Shown here: positions 42,627 through 54,519 of the stretch, one piece after another | Position numbering within the stretch: the first letter of the stretch is position 1 | Layout: the number at the start of each line of letters is the position of its first letter | NCBI GenBank assembly: GCA_021613375.1 | Contig: CM038719.1 | Location: forward strand, 40,936,120 to 41,000,119 | Direction of reading: 5' to 3' | DNA: 64,000 nt | DNA from: Megaleporinus macrocephalus | Taxonomy: Eukaryota; Chordata; Actinopteri; Characiformes; Anostomidae | The notes under the pieces: model-generated | The model's database searches: none | What the model was told of the DNA's origin: nothing | Seen by the model: the letters and a program-made list of their open reading frames with translations, nothing else | Position numbers and translations under genes: made by a program

Positions 42627-45600
42627 GTGAGTGCAAGGGCACGAGGTTAGAGGTGAACGGGGGGGTTCATTTTTCTTCGGGGGGGCTACGGCAGAATAAT
42701 GGTGGTTAACTCTTCCACTACTGTTCATTCATGTGTCTGGTGGAGATAACAATGCTGGAGGGGCTTCCTCTCGCTGTGGACTCTGAACACCACTACTTTA
42801 TGTGCTACTGCTTCACTACAGACTGAGGACTCAGTGTCCGAGTCAGCTTAGCTCAAAGGATTTACAGTCAAATGATGAGAAACCAGTAAATATCTATCTG
42901 TTAATTCCTAATAATTATAAAAATATATTTAATTTTATACATCTGTAGATGCTGGGAGTCATCCTACCTCATAGAGTCAAATTACGTGTCAAATTATATG
43001 TTTTCTTGGGAGTCAAAGCGAAAATAACAACCAGTAACAACAAATATATGGCTGCTGTCAACCACCCCCTCATATCTGTCCACTGTATCAGCTCCACTGA
43101 CCATACAGGAGCTCCACTGACCATACAGGAGCTCCACTGACCATACAGGAGCTCCACTGACCATACAGGAGCTCCACTGACCATACAGGAGCTCCACTTA
43201 CAGACTGTAGTTCATCTGATTCTCTGTATACTTTATTACTCTGTTCTTTAATGATCAAGACCCCCACAGGACCATGTTTTGATGGTGTGTTAGTGTGTGT
43301 TGTGCTGCTGGAGTGTTTAAACACTGTGTCCACTCACTGTCCACTCTATTAGACACTCCTACTACTTGCTGGTCCACCTTGTAGATGTAGAGTCAGAGAC
43401 AGTAGCTCATCTGCTGCTGCAAAGTTTGTGTTCCTCTAGTTCTTCATCAGTGGACACAGGACGCCGCCCACAGGACACTGCTGTCTGGATAGTTTTGGTT
43501 GGTGGACGATTCTCAGTCCAGCAGTGACACTGAGGTGTTTAAACACTCCAGCAGCAGCAGCACTGCCGTGTCTGATCCACTCACACCACCACGTCAGTGT
43601 CACTGCTGAGAATGACCCACCTCCCTAATAGTACCTGCTCTGTGGGGGTTCTGTGAGGGTCCTAGTTCTAGACAGATTAATCATTTTCTACATGTTGCAG
43701 GAAACATCTCTGCCCCCTGCTTCGGACCACTAGGTGCGTTGCATATCGCTACAATGGCCTTAATTATTATTTTTTCAATTATTTGTTTGTTTGTTTGTTT
43801 GTTTGTTTACTTTGTTGCACAGGCTCACGCTAAATCCTGGCACATATACGACAAGCGATTCCGTCCCCACCAGCATGGCCAGCTCTCAGTCACGCTGGGC
43901 TCCCACTGGGTGGACCCCTTAAAAGGACAGGCCACGGCAGCCAACGTGGAGTTGTGTCAGAAGTCTATGGAGGCTGTGATTGGCTGGTTTGCAGAGCCCA
44001 TACATGGGAGCGGGGACTACCCCAGCTCCCTGCGGGACTCGCACCGGGGGCTCATCCCTGAGTTCACCCCGGAGGAGAAGCTCTGGGTGCGCGGAACCGC
44101 TGATTTCTTCTCCGTGGCATTCGGGCCGGACACGCCTCGAGCTGTCCGCGGCCTGTCCAGCTTCGGCCAGTCAGGAACGCTGGACCTGAGGAAGGTTCTG
44201 GTGTGGGTTCAGCAGGAGTACGACGATCCGCAAGTGCTGGTGGCCGAGAGCAGCTGGTTCTCTGATGCCGCTGTGGGAGTGGAGGATACGGTGGCCATCT
44301 TCTACATGAAGCGGTTTATCAACCAGGTGCTTCAAGGTACAAAAACAGGATATTTAGTTTTATTATGTTAATGTTTTTCATAAATATATAAAACCGAAGC
44401 CTCCGACATGTTTCCAAAGGGTTCAGGAGGAGCATCCAGGGAAGGCTGTTATACTGATGGTGGTGTGTTAGTCTGTGTATTGTGCTGGTGTGAGTGGATC
44501 AGACACAGCAGTGCTGCCGCTGGAGTGTTTAAACCCTGTGTCCACTCACTGTCCACTCTATTAGACACTCCTACTACTTGCTGGTCCACCTTGTAGATGT
44601 AAAGTCAGACACAGTAGCTCATCTGCTGCTGCACAGTTTGTGTTCCTCTAGTTCTTCATCAGTGGACACAGGACGCCGCCCACAGGACACTGCTGTCTGG
44701 ATAGTTTTGGTTGGTGGACGATTCTCAGTGTCTGATCCACTCACACCAGCACAACACACACTACTAACACACCACCACCATGTCAGTGTCACTGCAGTGC
44801 TGAGAATGATCCACCTCCCTAATAGTATCTGCTCTGTGGTGGTCCTGTGGGGGTCCTGATCATTAAAGAACAGAGTAATAAAGTATACAGAGAATCAGAT
44901 AAACTGCAGTCTGTAAGTGGAGCTCCTGTACGGTCAGTGGAGCTGATAGAGTGGACAGTGAGTGGAGGTCCTGTATGGTCAGTGGAGCTGATACAGTGGA
45001 CAGTGAGTGGAGGTCCTGTATGGTCAGTGGAGCTGATACAGTGGACAGTGAGTGGAGGTCCTGTATGGTCAGTGGAGCTGATACAGTGGACAGTGAGTGG
45101 AGGTCCTGTATGGTCAGTGGAGCTGATACAGTGGACAGTGAGTGGAGGTCCTGTATGGTCAGTGGAGCTGATACAGTGGACAGTGAGTGGAGGTCCTGTA
45201 TGGTCAGTGGAGCTGATACAGTGGACAGTAAGTGGAGGTCCTGTATGGTCAGTAGGGCTGATACAGTGGACAGTGAGTGGAGCTCCTGTATGGTCAGTGG
45301 AGCTGATACAGTGGACAGTGAGTGGAGGTCCTGTATGGTCAGTGGAGCTGATACAGTGGACAGTGAGTGTAGATACAGGGAGGTGTACCTAATAAAGTGG
45401 CCGGTGGGTGTAACAGCATGGCAGTAGGGAGGCACAACGATATAAGCCAACATAATAATAATAATAACAATGGGTAATATCAAATTAAAGAATTAATTTA
45501 AGAAGTAATTGACTTAAATATCTGTGTATATGTCCCAGCTGTGGTCGTGGACCACGTACAGGTGTTTGGCTACACTGCCTGGTCTCTGGTGGACGGCTTT

Positions 45601-48600
45601 GAGTGGAATAATGGCTACAGCATAAGAAGAGGACTCTTCTACGTAGATTTCAATCAAGCTCAGCGCTCCAGGGTCCCGAAGACAACTGCCCAGTTCTATA
45701 GACAGGTTGTGAAAGACAACGGATTTTCAAGCCATGAGACAAATAAGGACGTCGCGGCTCAGTTTCCCTGTGACTTCCATTTTGGAGTGGCAGACTTTAC
45801 CCTGCAGGTGAGTTTGGAGAGTGGGGGATGTAGTGGTCACCTGGTCCTGGGGTACCAACACTAAAGAAAGGCTTCATAGTTGGCAAATGTGTTGTATCTA
45901 GTGTTTTGAAACAGGGACAACACCAACATAGGCGTGAGGCGAGGGTGCTTCAGGCCCAGGTGTAAAATATAAGTTCCAGATATTTTCTTTAAACACTATT
46001 GACTCCACAGTAGCAAGTCAGTGTTGCAGTTCAGAAAGCTTTTCCTCGTAATTTGAAGTTAATTGTCAGGTTTTCCAGCAGGATAGGGTTTATTAGGCTA
46101 CTTCGTTCTTCCTTATTGTCTCCATGTTCATTGGTGCATGAAGTAGTAAATTTCATTGTTATTATATTTGTACTTGTCTTGCTATCCGGTGTTGACCAGA
46201 GTAAAGGACACTTGGAACATTCAATAATGAAATAAACTGATTTCAATAGATATACCAAATACATACAGTAACATAGACACTCAGCAGTACATACAGTAAC
46301 ATAGAGACACTCAGCAGTACATACAGTAACATAGAGATACTCAGCAGTACATACAGTAACATAGAGACACTCAGCAGTACATACAGTAACATAGAGATAC
46401 TCAGCAGTACATACAGTAACATAGAGACACTCAGCAGTACATACAGTAACATAGAGATACTCAGCAGTACATACAGTAACATAGAGACTCAGCAGTACAT
46501 ACAGTAACACAGAGACACTCAACAGTACATACAGTAACATAGAGACACTCAGCAGTACATACAGTTACATAGAGACACTCAGCAGTACATACAGTAACAT
46601 AGAGATACTCAGCAGTACATAAAGTAACATAGAGACACTCAGCAGTACATACAGTAACATAGACACTCAGCAGTACATACAGTAACATAGAGACACTCAG
46701 CAGTACATACAGTAACATAGAGACACTCAACAGTACCTACAGTAACATAGTGATACTCAGCAGTACATACAGTAAAATAGAGATACTCAGCAGTACATAC
46801 AGTAACATAGAGATACTCAGTAGTACATACAGTAACATAGAGACACTCAGCAGTACATACAGTAACATAGACACTCAGCAGTACATACAGTAACATAGAT
46901 ATACTCAGCAGTACATACAGTAACATAGAGATACTCAGCAGTACATACAGTAACATAGAGATACTCAGCAGTACATACAGTAACATAGACACTCAGCAGT
47001 ACATACAGTAACATAGAGATACTCAGCAGTACATACAGTAACATAGACACTCAGCAGTACATACAGTAACATAGAGATACTCAGCAGTACATACAGTAAC
47101 ATAGAGACACTCAACAGTACATACAGTAACATAGAGACACTCAGCAGTACATACAGTAACATAGATACTCAGCAGTACATACAGTAACATAGAGACACTC
47201 AGCAGTACATACAGTAACATAGACACTCAGCAGTACATACAGTAACATAGAGACACTCAGCAGTACATACAGTAACATAGAGATACTCAGCAGTACATAC
47301 AGTAACATAGATACTCAGCAGTACATACAGTAACATAGAGACACTCAGCAGTACATACAGTAACATAGAGACACTCAGCAGTACATACAGTAACATAGAC
47401 ACTCAGCAGTACATACAGTAACATAGAGATACTCAGCAGTACATACAGTAACATAGATACTCAGCAGTGCATACAGTAACATAGAGAAACTCAGCAGTAC
47501 ATACAGTAACATAGAGACACTCAGCAGTACATACAGTAACAGAGACACTCAGTAGTACATACAGTAACATAGACACTCAGCAGTACATACAGTAACATAG
47601 AGACACTCAGCAGTACATACAGTAACATAGACACTCAGCGGTACATACAGTAACATAGACACTCAGCAGTACATACAGTAACATAGAGATACTCAGCAGT
47701 ACATACAGTAACATAGAGACACTCAGCAGTACATACAGTAACATAGAGATACTCAGCAGTACATACAGTAACATAGATACTCAGCAGTACATACAGTAAC
47801 ATAGACACTCAGCAGTACATACAGTAACATAGAGATACTCAGCAGTACATACAGTAACATAGAGACACTCAGCAGTACAAACAGTAACATAGACACTCAG
47901 CAGTACATACAGTAACATAGAGACACTCAGCAGTACATACAGTAACATAGAGATACTCAGCAGTACATACAGTAACATAGAGACACTCAGCAGTACATAC
48001 AGTAACATAGAGATACTCAGCAGTACATACAGTAACATTGAGACACTCAGCAGTACATACAGTAACATAGACACTCAGCAGTACATACAGTAACATAGAT
48101 ACTCAGCAGTACATACAGTAACATAGAGATACTCAGCAGTACATACAGTAACATAGACACTCAGCAGTACATACAGTAACATAGAGACACTCAGCGGTAC
48201 ATACAGTAACATAGATACTCAGCAGTACATACAGTAACATAGAGATACTCAGCAGTACATACAGTAACATAGACACTCAGCAGTACATACAGTAACATAG
48301 AGATACTCAGCAGTACATACAGTAACATAGAGACACTCAGCAGTACATACAGTAACATAGACACTCAGCAGTACATACAGTAACATAGAGACTCTCAGTA
48401 GTACATACAGTAACATAGAGATATTTAGCAGTACATACAGTAACATAGAGACACTCAGCAGTACATACAGTAACATAGACACTCAGTAGTACATACAGTA
48501 ACATAGAGACTCTCAGTAGTACATACAGTAACATAGAGATACTCAGCAGTACATACAGTAACATAGAGACACTCAGCAGTACATACAGTAACATAGACAC

Positions 48601-51600
48601 TCAGCAGTACATACAGTAACATAGAGACACTCAGCAGTACATACAGTAACATAGACACTCAGCAGTACATACAGTAACATAGAGATATTTAGCAGTACAT
48701 ACAGTAACATAGAGACACTCAGCAGTACATACAGTAACATAGAGACACTCAGCGGTACATACAGTAACATAGACACTCAGCAGTACATACAGTAACATAG
48801 AGACACTCAGCAGTACATACAGTAACATAGAGACTTTCAGTAGTACATACAGTAACAGAGATATTTAGCAGTACATACAGTAACATAGAGACACTCAGCA
48901 GTACATACAGTAACATAGAGACACTCAGCAGTACATACAGTAACATAGACACTCAGCAGTACATACAGTAACATAGAGACACTCAGTAGTACATACAGTA
49001 ACATAGACACTCAGCAGTACATACAGTAACATAGAGACTCTCAGTAGTACATACAGTAACATATAGATATTTAGCAGTACATACAGTAACATAGAGATAC
49101 TCAGCAGTACATACAGTAACATAGAGACACTCAGTAGTACATACAGTAACATAGACACTCAGCAGTACATACAGTAACATAGAGACACTCAGCAGTACAT
49201 ACAGTAACATAGACACTCAGCAGTACATACAGTAACATAGAGACTCTCAGTAGTACATACAGTAACATAGAGATATTTAGCAGTACATACAGTAACATAG
49301 AGATACTCAGCAGTACATACAGTAACATAGACACTCAGCGGTACATACAGTAACATAGACACTCAGCAGTACATACAGTAACATAGACACTCAGCAGTAC
49401 ATACAGTAACATAGACACTCAGCAGTACATACAGTAACATAGAGACACTCAGCAGTACATACAGTAACATAGAGATACTCAGCAGTACATACAGTAACAT
49501 AGAGATACTCAGCAGTACATACAGTAACATAGACACTCAGCAGTACATACAGTAACATAGAGACACTCAGCAGTACATACAGTAACATAGAGATACTCAG
49601 CAGTACATACAGTAACATAGACACTCAGCAGTACATACAGTAACATAGAGATACTCAGCAGTACATACAGTAACATAGAGACACTCAGCAGTACATACAG
49701 TAACATAGTGATACTCAGCAGTACATACAGTAACATAGAGACACTCAGCAGTACATACAGTAACATAGACACTCAGCAGTACATACCGTAACATAGAGAC
49801 ACTCAGCAGTACATACAGTAACATAGAGACACTCAGCAGTACATACAGTAACATAACAGTTACAACATATATTTCTCCTGAAGACTTGATATCTGTCCAG
49901 GTCTTGCGTGAACTGAACTGTGAACATCTCTGCCGTGTCTATCTTTTGGCAGGTGCATCTCCAGCCATTTTCACCCCAGTTCACTGACCCTCTCCTGTAC
50001 CGCTGGAATTACACCGGTGACGGAGCTCTCCGTCCTGTCATTGGGGTGAAGCTCCGCACACGTGGCTCACAGTGCAGCGACTTCCTGGCTATTCAGCGCC
50101 ACATCCACCTTGTAGAGATGACAGGGGCGTCACATTACCGCTTCGGCCTTGACTGGCCCCAGCTCTTCCCGAGCGGTGACGTCTCCTCAGCTGACTGGGA
50201 GGCGGTGAGATACTACCGCTGCATGCTGACTGAGCTCCAAAGGAAGGGCATCCAGGCAGTCGTCACGCTCTACCAGCCCAGCCTCAGGTCACCCACGCTG
50301 GGCATGCCCGGCCCCCAGCATGACAGTGGCGGTTGGATGAACGCAAGCATGGTGGAAGCTTTTGTTGACTATGCCACTTTCTGTTATAGGGAGTTCGGTC
50401 CGCTGGTGCCGATCTGGATAACCATTAACGAGCCAAACCGGCTAACGGAGGCCTATAATGAAAGTGCACAAGACAGGGAAAGGGTGGTCCGCAACCTGCT
50501 GCTAGCACATGCTCGTGCTTGGAACGTTTACCACACTCGCTTTCGCCAACAGCAGGGAGCGACGGTGAGCTTCACGGTGCATGCCGACTGGGTGGAACCA
50601 GCGAATCCCTTCCTGAAATCCCACAGAGACGCTGTTCAGAGCTTCATGTTGTTTGAGCTTGGCCGATTCCTTGACCCTTTCTTGAAGGACGTCGTGGGTC
50701 ACCCTGACAAGAATTCCTACCCTGACTGTCCTCACTTCTCTGAGGACGAGAGGGCCGAGCTCAAAGGGGCTCTAGATTTCATCGCTCTTAATCACTTCAC
50801 AACACGGCTGGTGTTGTCCAAGGCTCCCTTGACCGAGACCCACAACCATGGCTACTCCCTCACATATGACCCCACATGGACCTCCTCGAACAAGGGCCAG
50901 GCCCTCGCCCCCTGGGGTCTCCGAAGAGTCCTAGGTTGGGTGAAGGCTCGCTATGGAGACAGGCACGCCATTGTCATCACAGCGACAGGGATTGATGACC
51001 AGGCGTCCCATGATGACCGGCTGAGGCAGACCTATATAAGGAGCTACCTGCAGGAGGCACTGAAGGGTGAGTTAGGACAGTTGAATTGAATAGTTGTTTA
51101 TCGACCAACATCAGAATTTTACTGCTAGAATGTCTGGAAATTTCCGACCGGTATTCCTGGATAAGTGGGAATGCTTGAGTGCCACAGTATGGTAATCATT
51201 GGAATTTCTCAAAACTTATCAAAAGTCTTGTGTCCAGGTTTGTGTATGCTGACAAATGGTCCATAGAACCTTGATACGTAGATTGTGATGCTGAGACAAG
51301 GTCATTATTCATACCTACCGTATACAGTCAGACTTGAGCTGAAGGCTAAAGACTCCCCTTGTTCATACCAGGGTTCTCAAAACAAGTACAGGTATGAATA
51401 CATCTCCAAGATACCCTATGATCCAATCCCTCAAACCAGCTTCAGAGATGGTCATGAATGCTTATGAATGCTGAAACATGCCAATGGCATCCCAACTGCA
51501 GCAAACAAATCTAATCAACAGTGCCATCGTTGAAAGTGGTACCTTAGAGTTGGAAACCATGCGTCTGTGGAACATCTGAACCAGGTCATACAAGAGGTTG

Positions 51601-53892
51601 TACATGTGCAAGATCTTGAGCACTCGCTGTTCACTAGTGATCAGATCACTGTAGTGTAGTGAGCTGCATGTGCCTTGCTAAGTCATTAAATTAATAAATG
51701 TATTTACAGCCTGTAGTTAATATCCTGTGCTGGTGAACGATTAAATGATTAAATGATTAAATGTATTCACAGCTGTTGTTTTCTTTAGTTTGGTCAAGTG
51801 TGTCCGGCGGGAAATCTCGTTCGGCCACTATCTGACGCTATCTCTCTGATACCGCCTTCAATAAGGTCCCAGGTCAAAGGTTGCAGGAGCACTGCAGAAG
51901 CAGGCCTTTGCACACAGCTCCTCAGACTTATCAGCTGACCTCCCTCTCGGAGCTGAGCTTTATGGACGACCTTTGAGACCGTAACCGCGAGCACCGAGAT
52001 TGTTAGGCATTCTTGCTGCTCGAAGTTTTATAGCTGTGCGCTGGTGGCATGACCACTGGTACTGGACGTACCTACCCGATTGTGAAAAAGTTGGAGCAGT
52101 ATGTGACGCGCCAATGAGAAGAGAAAGCAGGTGTCTGGATAGTTTTGGTTGGTGGACGATTCTCAGCCCTGCAGTGACACTGAGGTGTTTAAACACTCCA
52201 CTCTCACCAGCACAACACACACTACTAACACACCACCGCCACCACGTCAGTGTCAATGCAGTGCTGAGAATGACCCACCTCCCTAATAGTAGCTGCTCTG
52301 TGGTGGTCCTGTGGGGGTCCTGATCATTAAAGAATACAGAGAATCAGATGAACTACAGTCTGTAAGTGTAGAACAACAGAGTGGTCCTATTCACGTTATT
52401 TCCATGACAACAGTTGATACTAATTACAAGCAAAACGACAACAAACATATAAAATGACTAGAATAGCATGTTCAGTTAGAGGGAGTCAGTAATTAGAAGA
52501 CGTGGAGAACTTGTCTTGAACAACAGAGTTACGGTGATTGGTCTTCGTAACTCTTTGGAAGGCGGGGGCCGCCTTCCAAAGAAGACCACCTGCGTCTATG
52601 ATTGAAGCTCTAAATTTAAAACATCCACCCAAACCTCCGTATGTCTGCTCTTACCATTCTGTGGAGGAGAACCAGCACCAGAGCTTCCTTATCCAGAGAA
52701 ACGTCTCGCTTATGAAGCTCCGAGGAAGCAGACGTGTCGGTGCTGGTGAGTCTATCAGTTCAGTAACTGTTCTCTGATCAGTGTCCACCGCGCTAGGCTA
52801 TCTGGACTGTAACTAACACCCACGCAGAGTGGCTCGGGCAGCTGCTGGACTTGGGTTTAACCGGCTTTCAGAAATATAAACTCACCGTCTGTGTGTAGGA
52901 GGACACGCCCACCATCCACCTGTGCAGGTACTGATACGCTTCAGTACTTTTATAGTTTTTCATTACTGAACCGTCTACACCTTCCGAGAGTACAGAGTAA
53001 TTAAACATGTCTCCATAAGTAACCTCAGACCACCTTCTCATATCACCCACCCACTGTGTTATTAACTTCAGACCACCTTCTCATATCATCCACCCCCTGT
53101 GTTATTAACCTCAGACCACCTTCTCATATCACCCACCCTCTGTGTATTATTAACCTCAGACCACCTTCTCATATCATCCACCCACTGTGTTATTAACCTC
53201 AGACCACCTTCTCATATCATCCACCCACTGTGTTATTAACCTCAGACCACCTTCTCATATCACCCACCCACTGTGTTATTAACCTCGGAGGAGACAGTGT
53301 TGTGATATTAGAACTTCTTACTGTCTCTCTGGTCTCCTCCCATGTACCTGTATTCATTTTGGTTAACTGAGCAGAAGTTCTAACACAAAGGTGGAACAAA
53401 CACACGCTTGAAAGTGGGCGTGGCTAAATACGGTGAATACGGTAACCTTTGCTCTTCTTCTGTGCAGCGCGGGAACTGGACGGCGTCAGCGTGGGTGGGT
53501 TTTACGTCTGGAAGCTCCAGGATCATCATGGCTCTGACTTCGGCTTCTTCACCTCCTCCCACCACCGTTCCCGGCCCAAAGCGTCCATGGCAGTTTACCG
53601 GGACCTCATCTCTCGACGCGGCTTTCCTGACACGGTGCTCTCGCCGTGCGAGCTGAGCGAGAGGAGAGCGGCCTGCTGGATCTGCGACGGGATGGCCGAG
53701 AACAGGCCCCTGCTCTTCTTCGGCATATGTGTGACCATCAGCCTGTCTATGCTGGCTGGAGTCATCATCACCTCCGAGGTGTTGAAGAGCAGGAGGAGGA
53801 GGAGGAGGAGGAGAGGGGCGATCCAGGCCGCGCCGCAGCGCCTACACCGACAGCAGAGGTTCGCCATGCAGAGGGTGGCGTACAGGATCTGA
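41856..53892 (+). CDS. klb: beta-klotho (1030 aa, 5 coding exons, complete)
   Basis: Single-pass membrane co-receptor for endocrine FGF19/FGF21-type hormones with FGF receptors. Exons 41856-42626, 43823-44336, 45539-45807, 49953-51066 and 53468-53892 join in frame to 1030 residues (human 1044). Signal peptide 1-25; two glycosidase-like domains; transmembrane helix about 970-993; short basic cytoplasmic tail. Both domains are catalytically broken in the way typical of KLB: domain 1 has HNP with Asn223 for the acid/base Glu but keeps Glu399 (VAESSW); domain 2 keeps Glu678 (WITINEPNRL) but has Ala862 for the nucleophile (ITATGIDDQ). The full-length match WGVGTSAFQTEGSWDRDGKG and SLVDGFEW blocks exclude ordinary lactase-like enzymes, and the domain signature favours KLB over KL. 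Odd points: an Ala/Thr-rich run at 92-110 and eight arginines at 998-1005, both coded by short repeats. Confidence 0.94.
43080..43665 (-). mobile_element. dispersed repeat family D, copy 2, with 20-bp subterminal array
   Basis: In klb intron 1. Five to six copies of GCTCCACTGACCATACAGGA (43090-43197) precede the body CATCTGATTCTCTGTATACT ... CACTCACTGTCCACTCTATT ... ACCCACCTCCCTAATAGTAC. Confidence 0.75.
43823..44336 (+). CDS. klb: klb exon 2: second half of KL1
   Basis: Acceptor TTGCACAG, donor GTACAA at 44337. It reads AHAKSWHIYDKRFRPHQHGQ, GDYPSSLRDS, RGTADFFSVAFGPD and VAESSWFSD, ending FINQVLQ plus one base. The usual ENG motif of domain 1 is ESS here: the glutamate stays but the next two residues differ. 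Confidence 0.93.
44450..45410 (+). mobile_element. dispersed repeat family D, copy 3, with 45-bp subterminal array
   Basis: In klb intron 2. Body as in copy 2; then about ten 45-bp units (44925-45370) built on CCTGTATGGTCAGTGGAGCT and GATACAGTGGACAGTGAGTG; then the terminus GGTGTACCTAATAAAGTGGC. Confidence 0.75.
45539..45807 (+). CDS. klb: klb exon 3: end of KL1 and linker to KL2
   Basis: Acceptor TGTCCCAG, donor GTGAGT at 45808. It reads AVVVDHVQVFGYTAWSLVDG, FEWNNGYSIRRGLFYVDFN, then QFPCDFHFGVADFTLQ, the start of the second domain. Confidence 0.93.
46250..49858. repeat. 28-30-bp minisatellite filling klb intron 3, about 125 copies
   Basis: Units ACATAGAGACACTCAGCAGT plus ACATACAGTA (30 bp) alternate with 28-bp units lacking GA. 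Variants (GATACT, GTAGTAC, GATATTTAGC) recur in blocks. It produces many overlapping false frames on the minus strand. It ends 95 bp before exon 4. Confidence 0.97.
49953..51066 (+). CDS. klb: klb exon 4: most of KL2
   Basis: Acceptor TTTTGGCAG immediately after the 3.6 kb minisatellite, donor GTGAGT at 51067. It reads VHLQPFSPQFTDPLLYRWNY, HYRFGLDWPQLFPSGD, WITINEPNRL, SLHADW-like TVHADWVEPANPF, LNHFTTRLV and ITATGIDDQ, ending YLQEALK plus one base. The frame upstream of 49953 is intronic. Confidence 0.94.
51067..52130. other. klb intron 4, first kilobase
   Basis: No tandem repeat, transposon end or gene seen. Contains TTAAATGATTAAATGATTAA near 51740. Confidence 0.5.
52133..52372 (-). mobile_element. 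dispersed repeat family D, copy 4 (partial)
   Basis: GATAGTTTTGGTTGGTGGAC, AGTGACACTGAGGTGTTTAA and ACCCACCTCCCTAATAGTAG match copies 2 and 3. Confidence 0.7.
53020..53285. repeat. about 43-bp minisatellite in klb intron 4
   Basis: Six copies of CTCAGACCACCTTCTCATAT plus CACCCACCCACTGTGTTATT, ending 180 bp before exon 5. Confidence 0.93.
53468..53892 (+). CDS. klb: klb exon 5: end of KL2, transmembrane helix and cytoplasmic tail
   Basis: Acceptor TTCTGTGCAG. It reads ARELDGVSVGGFYVWKLQDH, FGFFTSSHHRSRPKASM, the helix PLLFFGICVTISLSMLAGVI, then eight arginines (seven AGG codons from 53791 plus AGA) and a tail ending VAYRI before TGA at 53890-53892. Confidence 0.93.
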
Positions 53893-54117
53893 GGGCCGAC
53901 GCTGACGAAGGAATCCTTTGGCATCGATTTCAACTTGTTTGTGCACAATCATCAGATTCCCAGGTTTCTTACTGTGAGAGAGAGCAGTGGCTGTTCTCAT
54001 CAGAAAATCTAATCAAGTCTAATGCATCTTATGCTAGTTTTAATATCATTTCTATTTCTAATGCTGCAGTCGTTTCATTATCTTCTACTGTGCGTCCTAT
54101 TACTTCTATTATATTCA

Positions 54118-54436
54118 CTTCCCACGTGGGGTTTAAGCCTCCAGCTCTGCTTAAACAGGGACATTCCAATAATTTGATATTCATATGGAATTTTCTTTGC
54201 TTTGTGTGTTTACAGCGAATCCTAACTAAAGCTAACTGAACATTACTGGAGGAGTCGGTTAGCCGGTTAGCTATGAGCGAAGTGTTTAAATCATGTTGTT
54301 GTCCAATAAAAGCACAGTTCACCGAAGGGTCTGCCGGGGATCCGAACCCACGACCTCTCAACAGCTTGTCCAGGCATTTGGGAATTCCAGAGTCGACTCC
54401 AAGGCTTCGGAAAGCATGCAGCGAGTGCACAGCCAC
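54118..54436 (-). mobile_element. SINE-like repeat with tRNA B-box-like motif, copy 1
   Basis: Shares GGGGTTTAAG, GTTAGCTATGAG, AAATCATGTTGTTGTCCAAT, ACCTCTCAACAGCTT and GTCGACTCCAAGGCTTC with 56280-56600. On the minus strand GGTTCGGATCC matches the pol III B-box GGTTCGANTCC at 10 of 11 positions. It lies about 230 bp beyond the klb stop. Confidence 0.55.
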
Positions 54437-54519
54437 CAGATCATATACTAAATACTACCGTATACACCTGAGAGACCAAACACAGGGCAGACAACTCCCC
54501 CGCATCGGCTAGGACACCC

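Noticed and set aside
41871..42728. 285-residue minus-strand frame opposite klb exon 1
   Set aside because: Antisense shadow of GC-rich coding sequence; crosses the exon boundary and has no recognisable domain.
44847..45483. Frames of up to 206 residues with repeated Ser-Gly-Gly-Pro-Val-Trp
   Set aside because: They are the 45-bp subterminal array of a dispersed repeat in klb intron 2.
46031..49984. Many minus-strand frames with Leu-Leu-Tyr-Val / Val-Thr-Val-Cys-Thr repeats
   Set aside because: Products of the 28-30 bp minisatellite in klb intron 3; overlapping frames follow the repeat unit, with no start context or domain.
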